Positions 1 through 8,495 of a DNA stretch of 64,000 nucleotides are shown one piece after another. Location: the NCBI GenBank assembly GCA_051656605.1, contig JBOGCF010000013.1, positions 112,686 through 176,685 on the forward strand, in the 5' to 3' direction. Both the position numbers and the translations under genes were made by a program. The stretch comes from UBA12018 sp051656605. GTDB lineage: Bacteria; Bacteroidota; Bacteroidia; Bacteroidales; CAMTPD01. How positions within the stretch are numbered: the first letter of the stretch is position 1; every line of letters starts with the position of its first letter. The notes beneath the pieces were generated by a model. It was not told the origin of the DNA and searched no databases. It saw only the letters and a program-made list of their open reading frames with translations.

Positions 1-43
1 CTCGTTTTTTGATGCTTATTTATAGGCTTGCAATTTCTACCTC

Positions 44-388
44 TTAGATGATACGAGCTTTGCTATAGCCTTCTTTCTTTAATAGCTCTAATACTTTTTG
101 ACGCAGATCTCCTTGTACAATCATCTCGCCGTCTTTTGCAGACCCACCTACTCCGCATTTCACCTTCAACCAACGACCCAACTCCACAAGATCCTCTTCT
201 GTTCCGACAAAACCGGTTACAAGCGTTACTGCTTTTCCTCCTCTATTTCGTTTATCGAGTTGTATTTTTAGCGGCTGCTTCTCCTTTGCAATTGTTTCTA
301 GTTCTTCATCATCTCCGTTATCATACTGAAAATCGGGATTTGTCGAGTAAACAACATTCAATCTATCTCTCCAATCATTCTTTTTCAT
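44..388 (-). CDS. yciH: SUI1/eIF1-like translation factor (YciH family)
   Basis: A 114-residue protein of the bacterial SUI1 (eIF1-like) family. The C-terminal two thirds carry the family signature: LVTGF near residue 56, then KCGVGGSAKDGEMIVQGD near residues 77-94, and a C-terminal LLKKEGYSKARII. The N-terminal part is basic and probably flexible. Family members are thought to influence start-codon selection, but the role in bacteria is not settled. The ATG at 388 begins MKKNDW and there is no better alternative. It is transcribed away from the long repeat-rich spacer that separates it from rex. The family assignment is firm; the exact function is inferred. Confidence 0.88.
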   Translation of the reverse strand: MKKNDWRDRLNVVYSTNPDFQYDNGDDEELETIAKEKQPLKIQLDKRNRGGKAVTLVTGFVGTEEDLVELGRWLKVKCGVGGSAKDGEMIVQGDLRQKVLELLKKEGYSKARII

Positions 389-492
389 AGCTCATATATT
401 ATATATGTATCGACAATTCTTTTAGATCACCCGGTAAAAATAGCGTTTTTTGCTGCTTCTTGATATACAATAATGCAAAATAAACGTGGCAT

Positions 493-539
493 GTGATGGG
501 AACAAAATGGCATGTGACGGGCCATTTTGTTCCCGTCAC
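493..539. repeat. Imperfect inverted repeat, 19-bp arms
   Basis: The left arm GTGATGGGAACAAAATGGC (493-511) pairs with the right arm at 521-539 with a single T/G difference, leaving a 9-base loop. As RNA this would be a nearly perfect 19-bp stem. No T-run follows on either strand, so it does not look like a simple terminator. Confidence 0.85.
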
Positions 540-588
540 AGACACATTTGTTCCCATGGTGTGCCAATTTGTTCCCGTCACGGACCAC
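526..588. repeat. Direct repeat of TTTGTTCCC with exact 21-bp period
   Basis: TTTGTTCCC occurs at 526-534, 547-555 and 568-576, exactly 21 bp apart. The first and third copies are followed by GTCAC. An inverted copy, GGGAACAAA, lies at 498-506. The spacing equals two helical turns, which puts all copies on the same DNA face. Confidence 0.85.
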
Positions 589-712
589 GGTTTTTATGCC
601 AAAACAGAACAATAACGCCTCTTCATTTATCCTGCCACAATGCGGGTTATACTCCGTTTCTTTCACACTCAAAACAGCCCATTTTACTCTATTTTTTTTT
701 GCGCTATGATAC

Positions 713-749
713 CATACATATATATACCCCTTAGGGGGATATATGTATG
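713..749. repeat. AT-rich hairpin with CCCC/GGGG core
   Basis: CATACATATAT (713-723) pairs with ATATATGTATG (739-749), and CCCC (727-730) pairs with GGGG (735-738), with a 3-base bulge on the left. No U-tract follows. Function unknown. Confidence 0.7.
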
Positions 750-791
750 TGTAAATCATAGCCGCAAGTTTCGAAGTCAGAAGAATTACGC

Positions 792-906
792 ACCAAGCAT
801 AAACGAAATCACTCACGCTCCGTAAACAAAACTGCTGACGCCGCGTGAGTGTATTCGGGCACGCTGCGTGAATAAAAACAAGCACCATGCGTGGGCAAAA
901 AGAAGC
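792..906. repeat. Degenerate tandem array, 23-bp period
   Basis: Five consecutive 23-bp units begin at 792, 815, 838, 861 and 884. Most begin AC(C/G) and carry (G)CGT at unit positions 7-9; CGT occurs at 821, 844, 867 and 890. An A-rich second half such as GTGAATAAAAAC follows in several units. A weaker 20-bp repeat of GACGAA(T/C)ACGGA follows at 938-968. A 23-bp period is not a multiple of three, so it is not a protein repeat. Confidence 0.7.
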
Positions 907-1162
907 CTCGTGAAACGTAAGAACACGTAAAAAGAAAGACGAATACGGACAAACAGAGACGAACACGGATCGGAAGCTGCTTCGTGTCTCTATATTCGCA
1001 AAACCAAATAGACCACCACTACGAAACAAGTAGTAAAAGTCACTCACGGTTGCCGTTGTCCGTGTAAACATCGGAGCTCGATCTTTCAAATTTTACAAGC
1101 CCATCAAGCACTTCTTATTGTTAAGGAGTAGCCTCTGAAATTGATAGTTCGTAAAAAAAATA

Positions 1163-1170
1163 TACTTTTG
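1163..1170 (+). promoter_or_regulatory. -7 promoter element of rex
   Basis: TACTTTTG matches the Bacteroidota -7 consensus TAnnTTTG, with TTGA about 22 bp upstream as a possible -33 element. It lies inside the longest open frame of rex, so the TTG codon at 1141 is unlikely to be translated. Confidence 0.65.
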
Positions 1171-1194
1171 CACTTAAATGAGCAAAACGAGAAA

Positions 1195-1845
1195 ATGAAA
1201 AGCGAAGAATCAACTATTACATGGAACGTTCCGGAGCCAACTCTCCGACGCTTACCTTGGTACCTAGCCTTTGTTAAACTACTAAAGAACAGAGGTGAAA
1301 CCTACGTATCGTCTACACAGATTGCTAAGGAAATAAGTGTCGATGCTTCTCGGGTAGCCAAAGATCTGTCATTTGTTCACATTTCGGGAAAGACGCGTGT
1401 CGGCTACGAAATAGATACGATGATCGATGTATTGGAACGTTTTCTTGGCTTCACTCAAACACACAAAGCTGTTATTTTTGGCGTTGGTAGCCTTGGTGCG
1501 GCATTACTACATGACTCGGGACTTGCTCAATTCGGGTTGGAGGTAGTTGCCGGATTTGATGTAAATCCAAACATCGTGGGCTCTTCAATCAATGGTATCC
1601 CGGTATATCATTTCGATGATTTTGCAGAAATGCAGAAAACCATCAACGCTCAAATTGGCATTATTACTGTCCCGGTAGACAAAGCTCAGGAGGTGACCGA
1701 TTTTATTATTCACGGTGGAATTAAAGCCATCTGGAACTTTACTCCTTTCCGATTGCGGGTTCCCGATAATATCGTCATTCAGAACACCTCTATTTACGCC
1801 CACCTGGCAGTAATGTTTAATCGATTAAACTTCAACAATAAGTAA
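1195..1845 (+). CDS. rex: Redox-sensing transcriptional repressor Rex
   Basis: A 216-residue Rex repressor, which senses the cytoplasmic NADH/NAD+ ratio and controls fermentation and respiration genes. The N-terminal winged helix (about residues 10-75) contains PEPTLRRLPWY and the recognition segment STQIAKEISVDASRVAKDLS. The Rossmann domain starts with VIFGVGSLGAALL (glycine loop near residues 96-101), followed by FDVNPNIVG. The frame is open further upstream to a TTG at 1141, but a TACTTTTG promoter at 1163 overlaps that stretch, so the ATG at 1195 is chosen. The next gene begins one base after the stop, so the two are almost certainly co-transcribed. Family call firm. Confidence 0.95.
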   Translation: MKSEESTITWNVPEPTLRRLPWYLAFVKLLKNRGETYVSSTQIAKEISVDASRVAKDLSFVHISGKTRVGYEIDTMIDVLERFLGFTQTHKAVIFGVGSLGAALLHDSGLAQFGLEVVAGFDVNPNIVGSSINGIPVYHFDDFAEMQKTINAQIGIITVPVDKAQEVTDFIIHGGIKAIWNFTPFRLRVPDNIVIQNTSIYAHLAVMFNRLNFNNK

Positions 1846-1846
1846 T

Positions 1847-2461
1847 ATGAAGATCATTGCGGTAGGAATGAACTATTCCGAACACAACAAAGAACTGAAT
1901 CATACGCTTGAGCTAAAAGAGCCGACGATTTTTATGAAGTCAGATTCTTCTATATTGAAAGACGGAAAGCCTTTCTACATTCCGGACTTTTCGAGCGAGA
2001 TTCATTATGAAACGGAAGTTGTTGTAAAAATATCTCGTTTAGGTAAGAATATTGCCGAACGATTTGCTCATCGCTACTACGAGGAGGTGACCGTAGGCAT
2101 TGACTTTACGGCTCGCGATCTTCAAAACAAGCTCAGAGCAGAAGGCTTACCTTGGGAAATATCTAAGGCCTTTGATCACTCGGCAGTTTTAGGAACATTT
2201 ATTCCCGTAACTGATTTGAGCGATATCAATAATACTTCTTTCCATCTTGATATCAACGATAAAATGGTGCAGCAGGGAAATACAAAAGACATGCTTTTCT
2301 CCATTGATCAGATTATCGCTTATGTAAGCAAATTCTTCACGTTGAAGATCGGAGATTTGATTTACACAGGCACTCCGGTTGGTGTAGGCCCGGTTCACAT
2401 CGGCGACAGACTCACCGGCTATCTTGAAGACAAGAAACTTCTCGACTTCCAAGTGAAATGA
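1847..2461 (+). CDS. Fumarylacetoacetate hydrolase (FAH) family protein
   Basis: A 204-residue protein covering a single FAH catalytic domain. Visible landmarks are GMNYSEHNKE near the start, EIHYETEVVV (acidic metal ligands, about residues 50-57), GIDFTARDLQ (about 82-91) with the third acidic ligand, KAFDHSAVLG, and GDLIYTGTPVGVGP near residue 165. Members cleave or decarboxylate beta-dicarbonyl compounds (fumarylpyruvate and acylpyruvate hydrolases, oxaloacetate tautomerase or decarboxylase) with a divalent metal. The compact length resembles the FAHD1/YcgM subgroup, but the substrate cannot be fixed from sequence. It sits one base behind rex and is followed by a terminator at 2471. Confidence 0.9.
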   Translation: MKIIAVGMNYSEHNKELNHTLELKEPTIFMKSDSSILKDGKPFYIPDFSSEIHYETEVVVKISRLGKNIAERFAHRYYEEVTVGIDFTARDLQNKLRAEGLPWEISKAFDHSAVLGTFIPVTDLSDINNTSFHLDINDKMVQQGNTKDMLFSIDQIIAYVSKFFTLKIGDLIYTGTPVGVGPVHIGDRLTGYLEDKKLLDFQVK

Positions 2462-2470
2462 TAAATACGT

Positions 2471-2516
2471 AACCCATGCTTTTGTTCTTCGGAATTGAAT
2501 GCATGGGTTTATTTTT
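2471..2516 (+). terminator. Terminator after the FAH gene
   Basis: AACCCATGC (2471-2479) pairs with GCATGGGTT (2501-2509) and is followed by a T-rich stretch. The T-rich stretch doubles as the ispF -7 element. Confidence 0.75.
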
Positions 2517-2517
2517 G
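2510..2517 (+). promoter_or_regulatory. -7 promoter element of ispF
   Basis: TATTTTTG fits TAnnTTTG and lies 28 bp before the ispF ATG. It overlaps the T-tract of the preceding terminator. Confidence 0.5.
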
Positions 2518-2544
2518 CAACAATAATAAATATCACAATACGAC

Positions 2545-3030
2545 ATGAAGATAAGAGTAGGATTTGGATACGATGTACATGCTTTTGCCGACAAGAGAGA
2601 ACTTTGGTTGGGTGGTATAAAAATAGATCACACGCAAGGATTGCAGGGACACTCCGATGCAGATGTGCTTATTCATGCGATGTGCGATGCTTTATTAGGC
2701 GCCGCAAATCTAAGAGACATCGGTTTTCACTTTCCCGATACTGCGGGCGAGTTTAAGAACATCGACAGCAAAATCTTGTTGGCTCAAACCATGCAATTGA
2801 TTCGCGACAAAGGATACGAACTTTGCAACATTGATGCAACAGTTTGTGCCGAACAACCTAAATTGAATCCGCACATTCCAACAATGCAAAAAACTCTGGC
2901 TGATGTAATGAAAGTAGATGCCGATGATATCTCTATCAAAGCAACTACCACTGAGAAATTGGGCTTTGTAGGTAGACAAGAAGGAATCGCCGCTTATGCG
3001 ACTGTGCTGATACAAAAACACACATATTAA
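2545..3030 (+). CDS. ispF: 2-C-methyl-D-erythritol 2,4-cyclodiphosphate synthase
   Basis: A 161-residue IspF, the fifth enzyme of the methylerythritol phosphate pathway, converting CDP-ME 2-phosphate to MEcPP. The zinc ligands are seen as GYDVHAF (Asp and His near residues 8-10) and the HSDADVLIHA segment (His near residue 42). The hallmark KATTTEKLGFVGRQEGIAAYA lies near residues 131-150. Length is normal for the family (about 157-160). ispD of the same pathway lies elsewhere in the window at 29316-29999. It has its own promoter-like element at 2510. Confidence 0.97.
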   Translation: MKIRVGFGYDVHAFADKRELWLGGIKIDHTQGLQGHSDADVLIHAMCDALLGAANLRDIGFHFPDTAGEFKNIDSKILLAQTMQLIRDKGYELCNIDATVCAEQPKLNPHIPTMQKTLADVMKVDADDISIKATTTEKLGFVGRQEGIAAYATVLIQKHTY

Positions 3031-3101
3031 CAAAATGAGCTTTATTTCTTACAAAATACTATCATTTGGCTCTTTCTTATGGTGGTATGGAAATATGTTG
3101 C

Positions 3102-3109
3102 TACATTTG
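3102..3109 (+). promoter_or_regulatory. -7 promoter element of carA
   Basis: TACATTTG fits TAnnTTTG and lies 54 bp before the carA ATG. No convincing -33 TTTG is seen. Confidence 0.5.
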
Positions 3110-3163
3110 CTGAGATAAACTAACAACTCTCACTTTTAAAAACGCTTTTTTAATTACAATTCC

Positions 3164-4243
3164 ATGCAAAAAGGAAAACCTGTTAAATTAGTACTAGACG
3201 ACGGAACTTGCTTCGAAGGAAGATCGTTTGGTTATGAGAATCCTACAGCTGGCGAAGTAGTTTTCAACACCGCAATGGTGGGTTACCCAGAAAGCTTAAC
3301 TGACCCTTCGTATGCAGGACAAATTCTAACTGTAACTTATCCTTTGGTTGGTAACTACGGAGTTCCGCAGAGTACAACAACAAACGGTGTCTCAGATTTT
3401 CACGAATCAGAGAAAGTTCAAGTTAGCGGTTTAATCATCTCAGACTACTCGTTCGATTTCAGTCACTGGAATGCAGAAAGAAGTCTTGGCGATTGGCTTA
3501 AAGACAGTAAAGTTCCCGGTATTTACGGTATTGATACTCGCGAGTTGACAAAACTTTTGCGCGAAAGAGGATCAATGTTGGGTAAATTGGTATTCGCCGA
3601 TGAGAACGAAATCGACTTTATCGATCCAAACATCGAAAACCAAGTGGCAAATGTTAGCTGCAAGGAAGTGATCAATTATGGAAGTGGCGATAAAACTGTT
3701 GTAATGGTAGACTGTGGTGTAAAACACAACATCATCCGTTGCCTTACAGACCGTAACGTAAACGTGGTACGAGTGCCTTGGGATTATGACTTCTCAACAT
3801 TGAACTACGATGGACTTTTCATTTCAAACGGCCCAGGTAACCCTGACCATTGTAATGTTACAGTAGACCATATTCGTAAAGCTATCAGCCAAGATAAGCC
3901 TATCTTTGGTATTTGTATGGGTAACCAACTTCTTTCTAAAGCAGGTGGTGCTAGCACATATAAATTGAAATACGGACACCGTTCACACAATCAACCGGTT
4001 AGAATGGTTGGAACAAACAGATGTTTCATCACATCTCAAAATCATGGTTTTGCTGTAGATAATTCAACTCTTGGTCAAGAGTGGGAACCTCTATTCATTA
4101 ACATGAACGACGGTACAAACGAAGGTATTAAGCACAAGACGAAACCTTTCTTCTCAGCTCAGTTCCACCCGGAAGCGGCTAGTGGTCCTACTGATACTGA
4201 ATTTTTGTTTGACGACTTCATTAAAATGATTCACGAAGCCTAA
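3164..4243 (+). CDS. carA: Carbamoyl-phosphate synthase small (glutaminase) subunit
   Basis: A 359-residue CarA. It hydrolyses glutamine and passes ammonia to CarB to make carbamoyl phosphate for arginine and pyrimidine synthesis. The N-terminal CPSase small-chain domain has FEGRSFGYENPTAGEVVFNT and the YPLVGNYG loop. The class I glutamine amidotransferase domain has SNGPGNPD, the nucleophile in PIFGICMGNQLL (Cys near residue 251) and the His/Glu pair in QFHPEA (near 335). Length is close to the family norm of 360-380. carB follows after about 96 bases in the usual order. Confidence 0.97.
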   Translation: MQKGKPVKLVLDDGTCFEGRSFGYENPTAGEVVFNTAMVGYPESLTDPSYAGQILTVTYPLVGNYGVPQSTTTNGVSDFHESEKVQVSGLIISDYSFDFSHWNAERSLGDWLKDSKVPGIYGIDTRELTKLLRERGSMLGKLVFADENEIDFIDPNIENQVANVSCKEVINYGSGDKTVVMVDCGVKHNIIRCLTDRNVNVVRVPWDYDFSTLNYDGLFISNGPGNPDHCNVTVDHIRKAISQDKPIFGICMGNQLLSKAGGASTYKLKYGHRSHNQPVRMVGTNRCFITSQNHGFAVDNSTLGQEWEPLFINMNDGTNEGIKHKTKPFFSAQFHPEAASGPTDTEFLFDDFIKMIHEA

Positions 4244-4339
4244 GGATTTTTTATTTATCCGAAGGCTATTTTTTTACCTTGAAAGCAAAACGACATCGAA
4301 AAAGTGTCGGCGTTTCACGAAAAACAGTTTATTAAAAAG

Positions 4340-7300
4340 ATGGCAATTAATAAAGACATAAAGAAAGTTTTGATTTTAGGATCGGGAGCTCTAAAAATCG
4401 GTGAAGCTGGAGAATTTGACTACTCTGGATCGCAGGCTTTGAAAGCGCTTCGTGAGGAAGGTATTGAAACTGTATTGATCAATCCAAATATTGCAACAGT
4501 TCAAACATCGGAAGGTGTAGCTGACAAGATTTACTTCTTGCCGGTAACTCCATACTTTGTTGAAAAAGTTATCGCTAAAGAACAACCAGACGGAATTCTT
4601 CTTGCATTTGGCGGACAAACTGCTTTGAACTGTGGTGTTAAGTTATACCAATCAGGTATCCTTGAGCGTTACAACGTTCAAGTACTAGGTACTCCTGTTC
4701 AGTCGATTATCGACACAGAAGACCGTGACCTTTTTGTGAAGAAGCTTGACCAAATCGACGTTAAAACAATCAAGAGTATCGCTGTTGAATCAACAGAAAA
4801 TGCTTGTAAAGCTGCTGCAGAACTAGGTTATCCGGTTATTGTACGTGCCGCTTACACATTGGGAGGTCTTGGTAGTGGATTCTGCGACAATCAAGAAGAA
4901 CTTGAGAAACTTGCAGAAAAAGCATTCGCATATTCTAATCAGCTTTTGATCGAGAAATCGCTTCGCGGCTGGAAAGAAATCGAGTACGAAGTAGTACGTG
5001 ACGCATACGACAACTGTATTACAGTATGTAATATGGAAAACTTTGACCCACTGGGTATCCACACAGGTGAAAGTATCGTTGTTGCACCATCACAAACACT
5101 TACAAACAGCGAATACCATAAGCTTCGTGAACTTGCAATCCGCATCGTTCGCCACATCGGTATCGTTGGTGAGTGTAACGTACAGTACGCTTTTGACCCA
5201 TATTCAGAAGACTATCGTGTGATTGAAGTAAACGCTCGTTTGAGCCGCTCTTCAGCGCTTGCTTCTAAAGCAACTGGTTATCCTTTGGCTTTCGTTGCTG
5301 CGAAACTTGGTCTTGGATACGGCTTGTTCGAATTGAACAACTCGGTTACAAAAACAACTTCTGCATTCTTCGAACCAGCTCTTGACTACATCGTTTGTAA
5401 AATCCCTCGTTGGGACTTAGGCAAATTCCAAGGTGTAGCTAAAGAAATCGGCTCAAGCATGAAATCAGTTGGTGAGGTTATGGCTATCGGCCGCACATTC
5501 GAAGAGGCTATCCAAAAAGGTCTTCGTATGGTTGCAGGTGGTATGCACGGATTCGTTGCCAACAAAGAATTGAAGTTTGATGATCTTGAAAAAGAACTAA
5601 AAGCTCCAACAGACAAGCGTATCTTCGCTATTTCTCAGGCTTTTGCAAAAGGATATACAGTGGAGCAAATTCACGAGTTAACTCGTATCGACCATTGGTT
5701 CCTTCAAAAACTAGAATATATCTTCAAGTGCTCTAAAGAACTTGAACAATATAATAACTCAATTGAGATCCCTAAAGACTTGCTTCGCTCTGCGAAACAA
5801 ATGGGATTCTCTGACTTCCAGGTTGCAAAACTTGTTTACAAATCAACTGCTGAGATTGAAAAGCACAGCTTGGATATCCGTGCAAGACGTAAAGAGTTTG
5901 GTATCGTTCCGGTTGTAAAACAAATCGATACACTTGCAGCTGAATATCCTGCACAAACCAACTACTTGTATCTAACTTACAGTGGTACAGGAAATGACAT
6001 CAAATATCTAGGCGACCACCGTTCGGTTATCGTACTTGGTTCTGGTGCATACCGTATCGGTTCATCTGTAGAGTTTGACTGGTGTTCGGTTAATGCTTTG
6101 CAAACAATTCGCAAAGAAGGATATCGTTCGGTAATGATCAACTACAATCCGGAAACTGTATCTACAGACTACGATATGTGTGATCGCCTATACTTCGACG
6201 AACTTACCTTCGAAAGAGTGATGGATATCATTGAACTTGAAAATCCTCATGGTGTAATGCTTTCGGTTGGTGGTCAGATCCCTAACAACCTTGCAATGCG
6301 TCTTGATGAGCAAAAGGTAAATATCCTTGGTACATCTGCAAAAAGCATCGACAACGCAGAAGACCGTCACAAATTCTCGAGCATGCTAGACCGTATCGGT
6401 GTAGATCAGCCTCGTTGGAAAGAGCTTAGCTCTGTTGATGACGTAAACGGTTTCGTTGCGGAAGTAGGTTTCCCTGTATTGGTAAGACCTTCATATGTAC
6501 TTTCAGGTGCTGCAATGAATGTATGTTCGAATCACGAAGAACTAATCGACTTCTTAGCTCTTGCTGCTGATGTTTCGAAAAAACACCCTGTTGTAGTAAC
6601 AGAGTTTATCGAAAACTGCAAAGAGATCGAGATCGATGCAGTTGCTGACAAAGGTGACATCGTAATGTACGCAATTTCAGAGCACATCGAGTTTGCCGGA
6701 GTTCACTCTGGTGACGCGACAATCCAGTTCCCTCCACAACGCTTGTATGTAGAGACTGTTCGTCGTATCAAGAAAGTAGCTCGCATGATTGCTAAAGAAT
6801 TGAATATCTCTGGTCCATTCAATATTCAGTTCCTTGCTAAAGATAACGACATCAAAGTAATCGAGTGTAACCTTCGTGCTTCACGAAGCTTCCCATTCGT
6901 TTCGAAAGTTCTAAAAATCAACTTGATCGATCTAGCTGCACAAATCATGCTTGGTCTTAAAGTTGAGAAACCTAACAAGAGCGAATTTGATCTAGATTAC
7001 GTTGGTATCAAAGCATCTCAATTCTCATTCCATCGCTTGCAAAAAGCTGACCCTGTGTTAGGTGTTGATATGGCTTCTACAGGTGAGGTTGGATGTATTG
7101 GAGACAACTATTACGAAGCTGTATTGAAATCTCTACTTTCTGTAGGATACTCTATTCCTAAGAAAAATGTTCTGATTTCTTCAGGTCCTACAAAATCAAA
7201 AGTAGATCTATTAGAAGCAGCTCGTAAACTTCAAGAGAAAGGATACAACTTATTCGCTACTGGCGGTACTCATCGTTTCCTTGCAGAAAACGGTGTAGAA

Positions 7301-7564
7301 ACTACCCAAGTTTACTGGCCTAGTGAAGGTAAAACTCCTTCTGCTCTAGAAATGATTAAAGAGAAACAAATTGACATGGTTGTAAACATTCCAAAGAATC
7401 TTACACAAGATGAATTGAAGAATGGATATACAATCCGTCGTGCAGCAATTGACTACAACATTCCATTGTTGACAAATGCTCGTTTGGCTTCTGCTTTCAT
7501 CAATGCATTCTGCAACATGAGCGAAGACGATATCCAAATCAAACGTTGGGACGAATACAAATAA
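4340..7564 (+). CDS. carB: Carbamoyl-phosphate synthase large subunit
   Basis: A 1074-residue CarB. It has two ATP-grasp halves, each opening with an LGSGxxxIG loop (ILGSGALKIGEAGEFDYSG near residue 13 and VLGSGAYRIGSSVEFDW near residue 570). An oligomerisation domain lies between them and an MGS-like allosteric domain (VLISSGPTKSKVDLLEAA onward, about residue 945 to the end) closes it. The two halves catalyse bicarbonate and carbamate phosphorylation. A GTG at 4304 would add 12 residues, but the ATG at 4340 gives MAINKDIKKVLILGSG, matching the usual start and length (about 1073). A strong terminator follows at 7586. Confidence 0.97.
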   Translation: MAINKDIKKVLILGSGALKIGEAGEFDYSGSQALKALREEGIETVLINPNIATVQTSEGVADKIYFLPVTPYFVEKVIAKEQPDGILLAFGGQTALNCGVKLYQSGILERYNVQVLGTPVQSIIDTEDRDLFVKKLDQIDVKTIKSIAVESTENACKAAAELGYPVIVRAAYTLGGLGSGFCDNQEELEKLAEKAFAYSNQLLIEKSLRGWKEIEYEVVRDAYDNCITVCNMENFDPLGIHTGESIVVAPSQTLTNSEYHKLRELAIRIVRHIGIVGECNVQYAFDPYSEDYRVIEVNARLSRSSALASKATGYPLAFVAAKLGLGYGLFELNNSVTKTTSAFFEPALDYIVCKIPRWDLGKFQGVAKEIGSSMKSVGEVMAIGRTFEEAIQKGLRMVAGGMHGFVANKELKFDDLEKELKAPTDKRIFAISQAFAKGYTVEQIHELTRIDHWFLQKLEYIFKCSKELEQYNNSIEIPKDLLRSAKQMGFSDFQVAKLVYKSTAEIEKHSLDIRARRKEFGIVPVVKQIDTLAAEYPAQTNYLYLTYSGTGNDIKYLGDHRSVIVLGSGAYRIGSSVEFDWCSVNALQTIRKEGYRSVMINYNPETVSTDYDMCDRLYFDELTFERVMDIIELENPHGVMLSVGGQIPNNLAMRLDEQKVNILGTSAKSIDNAEDRHKFSSMLDRIGVDQPRWKELSSVDDVNGFVAEVGFPVLVRPSYVLSGAAMNVCSNHEELIDFLALAADVSKKHPVVVTEFIENCKEIEIDAVADKGDIVMYAISEHIEFAGVHSGDATIQFPPQRLYVETVRRIKKVARMIAKELNISGPFNIQFLAKDNDIKVIECNLRASRSFPFVSKVLKINLIDLAAQIMLGLKVEKPNKSEFDLDYVGIKASQFSFHRLQKADPVLGVDMASTGEVGCIGDNYYEAVLKSLLSVGYSIPKKNVLISSGPTKSKVDLLEAARKLQEKGYNLFATGGTHRFLAENGVETTQVYWPSEGKTPSALEMIKEKQIDMVVNIPKNLTQDELKNGYTIRRAAIDYNIPLLTNARLASAFINAFCNMSEDDIQIKRWDEYK

Positions 7565-7585
7565 GACACTTCTTATTAAATATAG

Positions 7586-7624
7586 AAAGTCACTATCATT
7601 CAGTTGGTAGTGACTTTTTTTTTT
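7586..7624 (+). terminator. Rho-independent terminator after carB
   Basis: AAAGTCACTA (7586-7595) pairs with TAGTGACTTT (7608-7617), followed by an unbroken T-run to 7624. Confidence 0.9.
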
Positions 7625-7665
7625 CACATCTTTGAGACAAATCTAAAACAGGCAATATTTACTTT

Positions 7666-7673
7666 TATATTTG
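7666..7673 (+). promoter_or_regulatory. -7 promoter element of the secreted protein at 7730
   Basis: TATATTTG, an exact TAnnTTTG match, 57 bp before the chosen ATG. It lies inside the longer open frame and argues against the upstream start at 7604. Confidence 0.6.
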
Positions 7674-7729
7674 GAAGATTGCCTATATCGTATTTATGCA
7701 AAATATTGAATACTCTAAATCAAGATGTG

Positions 7730-8410
7730 ATGAAAAGAAGCCGCTATGCTAAAATTTCGTTCATACTCATTTCTATTGTTATATCTATAACAACTATTAT
7801 TCCTTGTAGTGCCCAAGAAACAGGTAAAACACAGAAGGGTGAGTATATTGATTTTGATATAGCTCAACTACAAAAAATAGCTGAACAAGATACAGCACAC
7901 ATGATCGTCATTCCTCGTGTTTACGATAAGCCGATGAGTATTGGAGATCCTTTATCGCTGAAATTAGATTTACGAGGAATCGCACAACCGGATATTATTA
8001 CATTTGGACAGCCAGCACTGCAACTAATGAAAGGGATACCAATCTATGCACACAGACATGGAGATGAATTGCCCGGTATAGGTGGATATAATGCGATCGG
8101 ACTAGCTCTAGTCACTTATCTTAATGAGAAAACACGACTTATAAACGGTTCTGAAGCAGTCTCTTCATTTTATGCTCCTTACAGCTACTCTCCGTTTCAT
8201 AATTTAGGGGTATATTCTGCAATGGAATATGATGTAGACGAACATCTTACTCTTAGCACTTACGGTCACTATATGATTCAAGACAATAAGAATTCTCGTA
8301 TTATAAGGCCTGCATTCGTACCGCAAAATATTATTGGGGGCTCAGCAAAATTCAAAATTAATGATAATGTAAAGGTTAGAGTTGGTGTGGAAGTAAGACA
8401 ATATCGATAA
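7730..8410 (+). CDS. Hypothetical exported protein
   Basis: A 226-residue protein that I do not recognise. The ATG at 7730 gives MKRSRYAKISFILISIVIS, a basic N-terminus plus hydrophobic segment ending near IPCSAQ, typical of a signal peptide. The frame is open from 7604, but that stretch overlaps the carB terminator and a TATATTTG promoter. The mature part has a patterned C-terminal half (YSPFHNLGVYSAMEYD, LTLSTYGHYMIQD, VKVRVGVEVRQYR) that alternates like outer-membrane beta-strands. It could be a small membrane-associated or periplasmic protein. It precedes the TPR/HTH regulator by 85 bp. The function is unknown and the export call is inferred. Confidence 0.65.
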   Translation: MKRSRYAKISFILISIVISITTIIPCSAQETGKTQKGEYIDFDIAQLQKIAEQDTAHMIVIPRVYDKPMSIGDPLSLKLDLRGIAQPDIITFGQPALQLMKGIPIYAHRHGDELPGIGGYNAIGLALVTYLNEKTRLINGSEAVSSFYAPYSYSPFHNLGVYSAMEYDVDEHLTLSTYGHYMIQDNKNSRIIRPAFVPQNIIGGSAKFKINDNVKVRVGVEVRQYR

Positions 8411-8462
8411 ATCCAAAATGCATAAATTTTCAGGATTATGCATAAACTGATCTAGATTTAGA

Positions 8463-8470
8463 TATCTTTG
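8463..8470 (+). promoter_or_regulatory. -7 promoter element of the TPR/HTH regulator
   Basis: TATCTTTG, an exact TAnnTTTG match, 26 bp before the ATG at 8496. Confidence 0.65.
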
Positions 8471-8495
8471 TAATAATGCCCTTAATTAAAAAAAA

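Larger units (their letters stand above)
389..1194. other. Repeat-rich spacer between yciH and rex
   Basis: About 800 bases without a credible gene. A minus-strand open frame at 427-1089 has no family-like composition and runs through the repeats. The spacer holds a 19-bp inverted repeat and a 21-bp-period repeat (493-590), an AT/CCCC hairpin (713-749), a 23-bp-period array (792-906) and the rex promoter at its right end. The two genes diverge, so yciH must also have a promoter here, but I cannot place it confidently. Confidence 0.7.

Noticed and set aside
427..1089. A 220-codon minus-strand open frame upstream of rex
   Set aside because: It runs across the inverted repeat and both repeat arrays, has a Cys/Phe/Tyr-rich composition unlike real proteins here, and no recognisable motif.
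1141..1194. TTG start for rex adding 18 residues
   Set aside because: A TACTTTTG promoter element lies within the extension, and the ATG at 1195 gives the normal Rex N-terminus.
3035..3118. A 27-codon frame between ispF and carA as a leader peptide
   Set aside because: It contains the putative carA -7 element, has no terminator/antiterminator structure behind it, and lacks runs of Arg or other regulatory codons.
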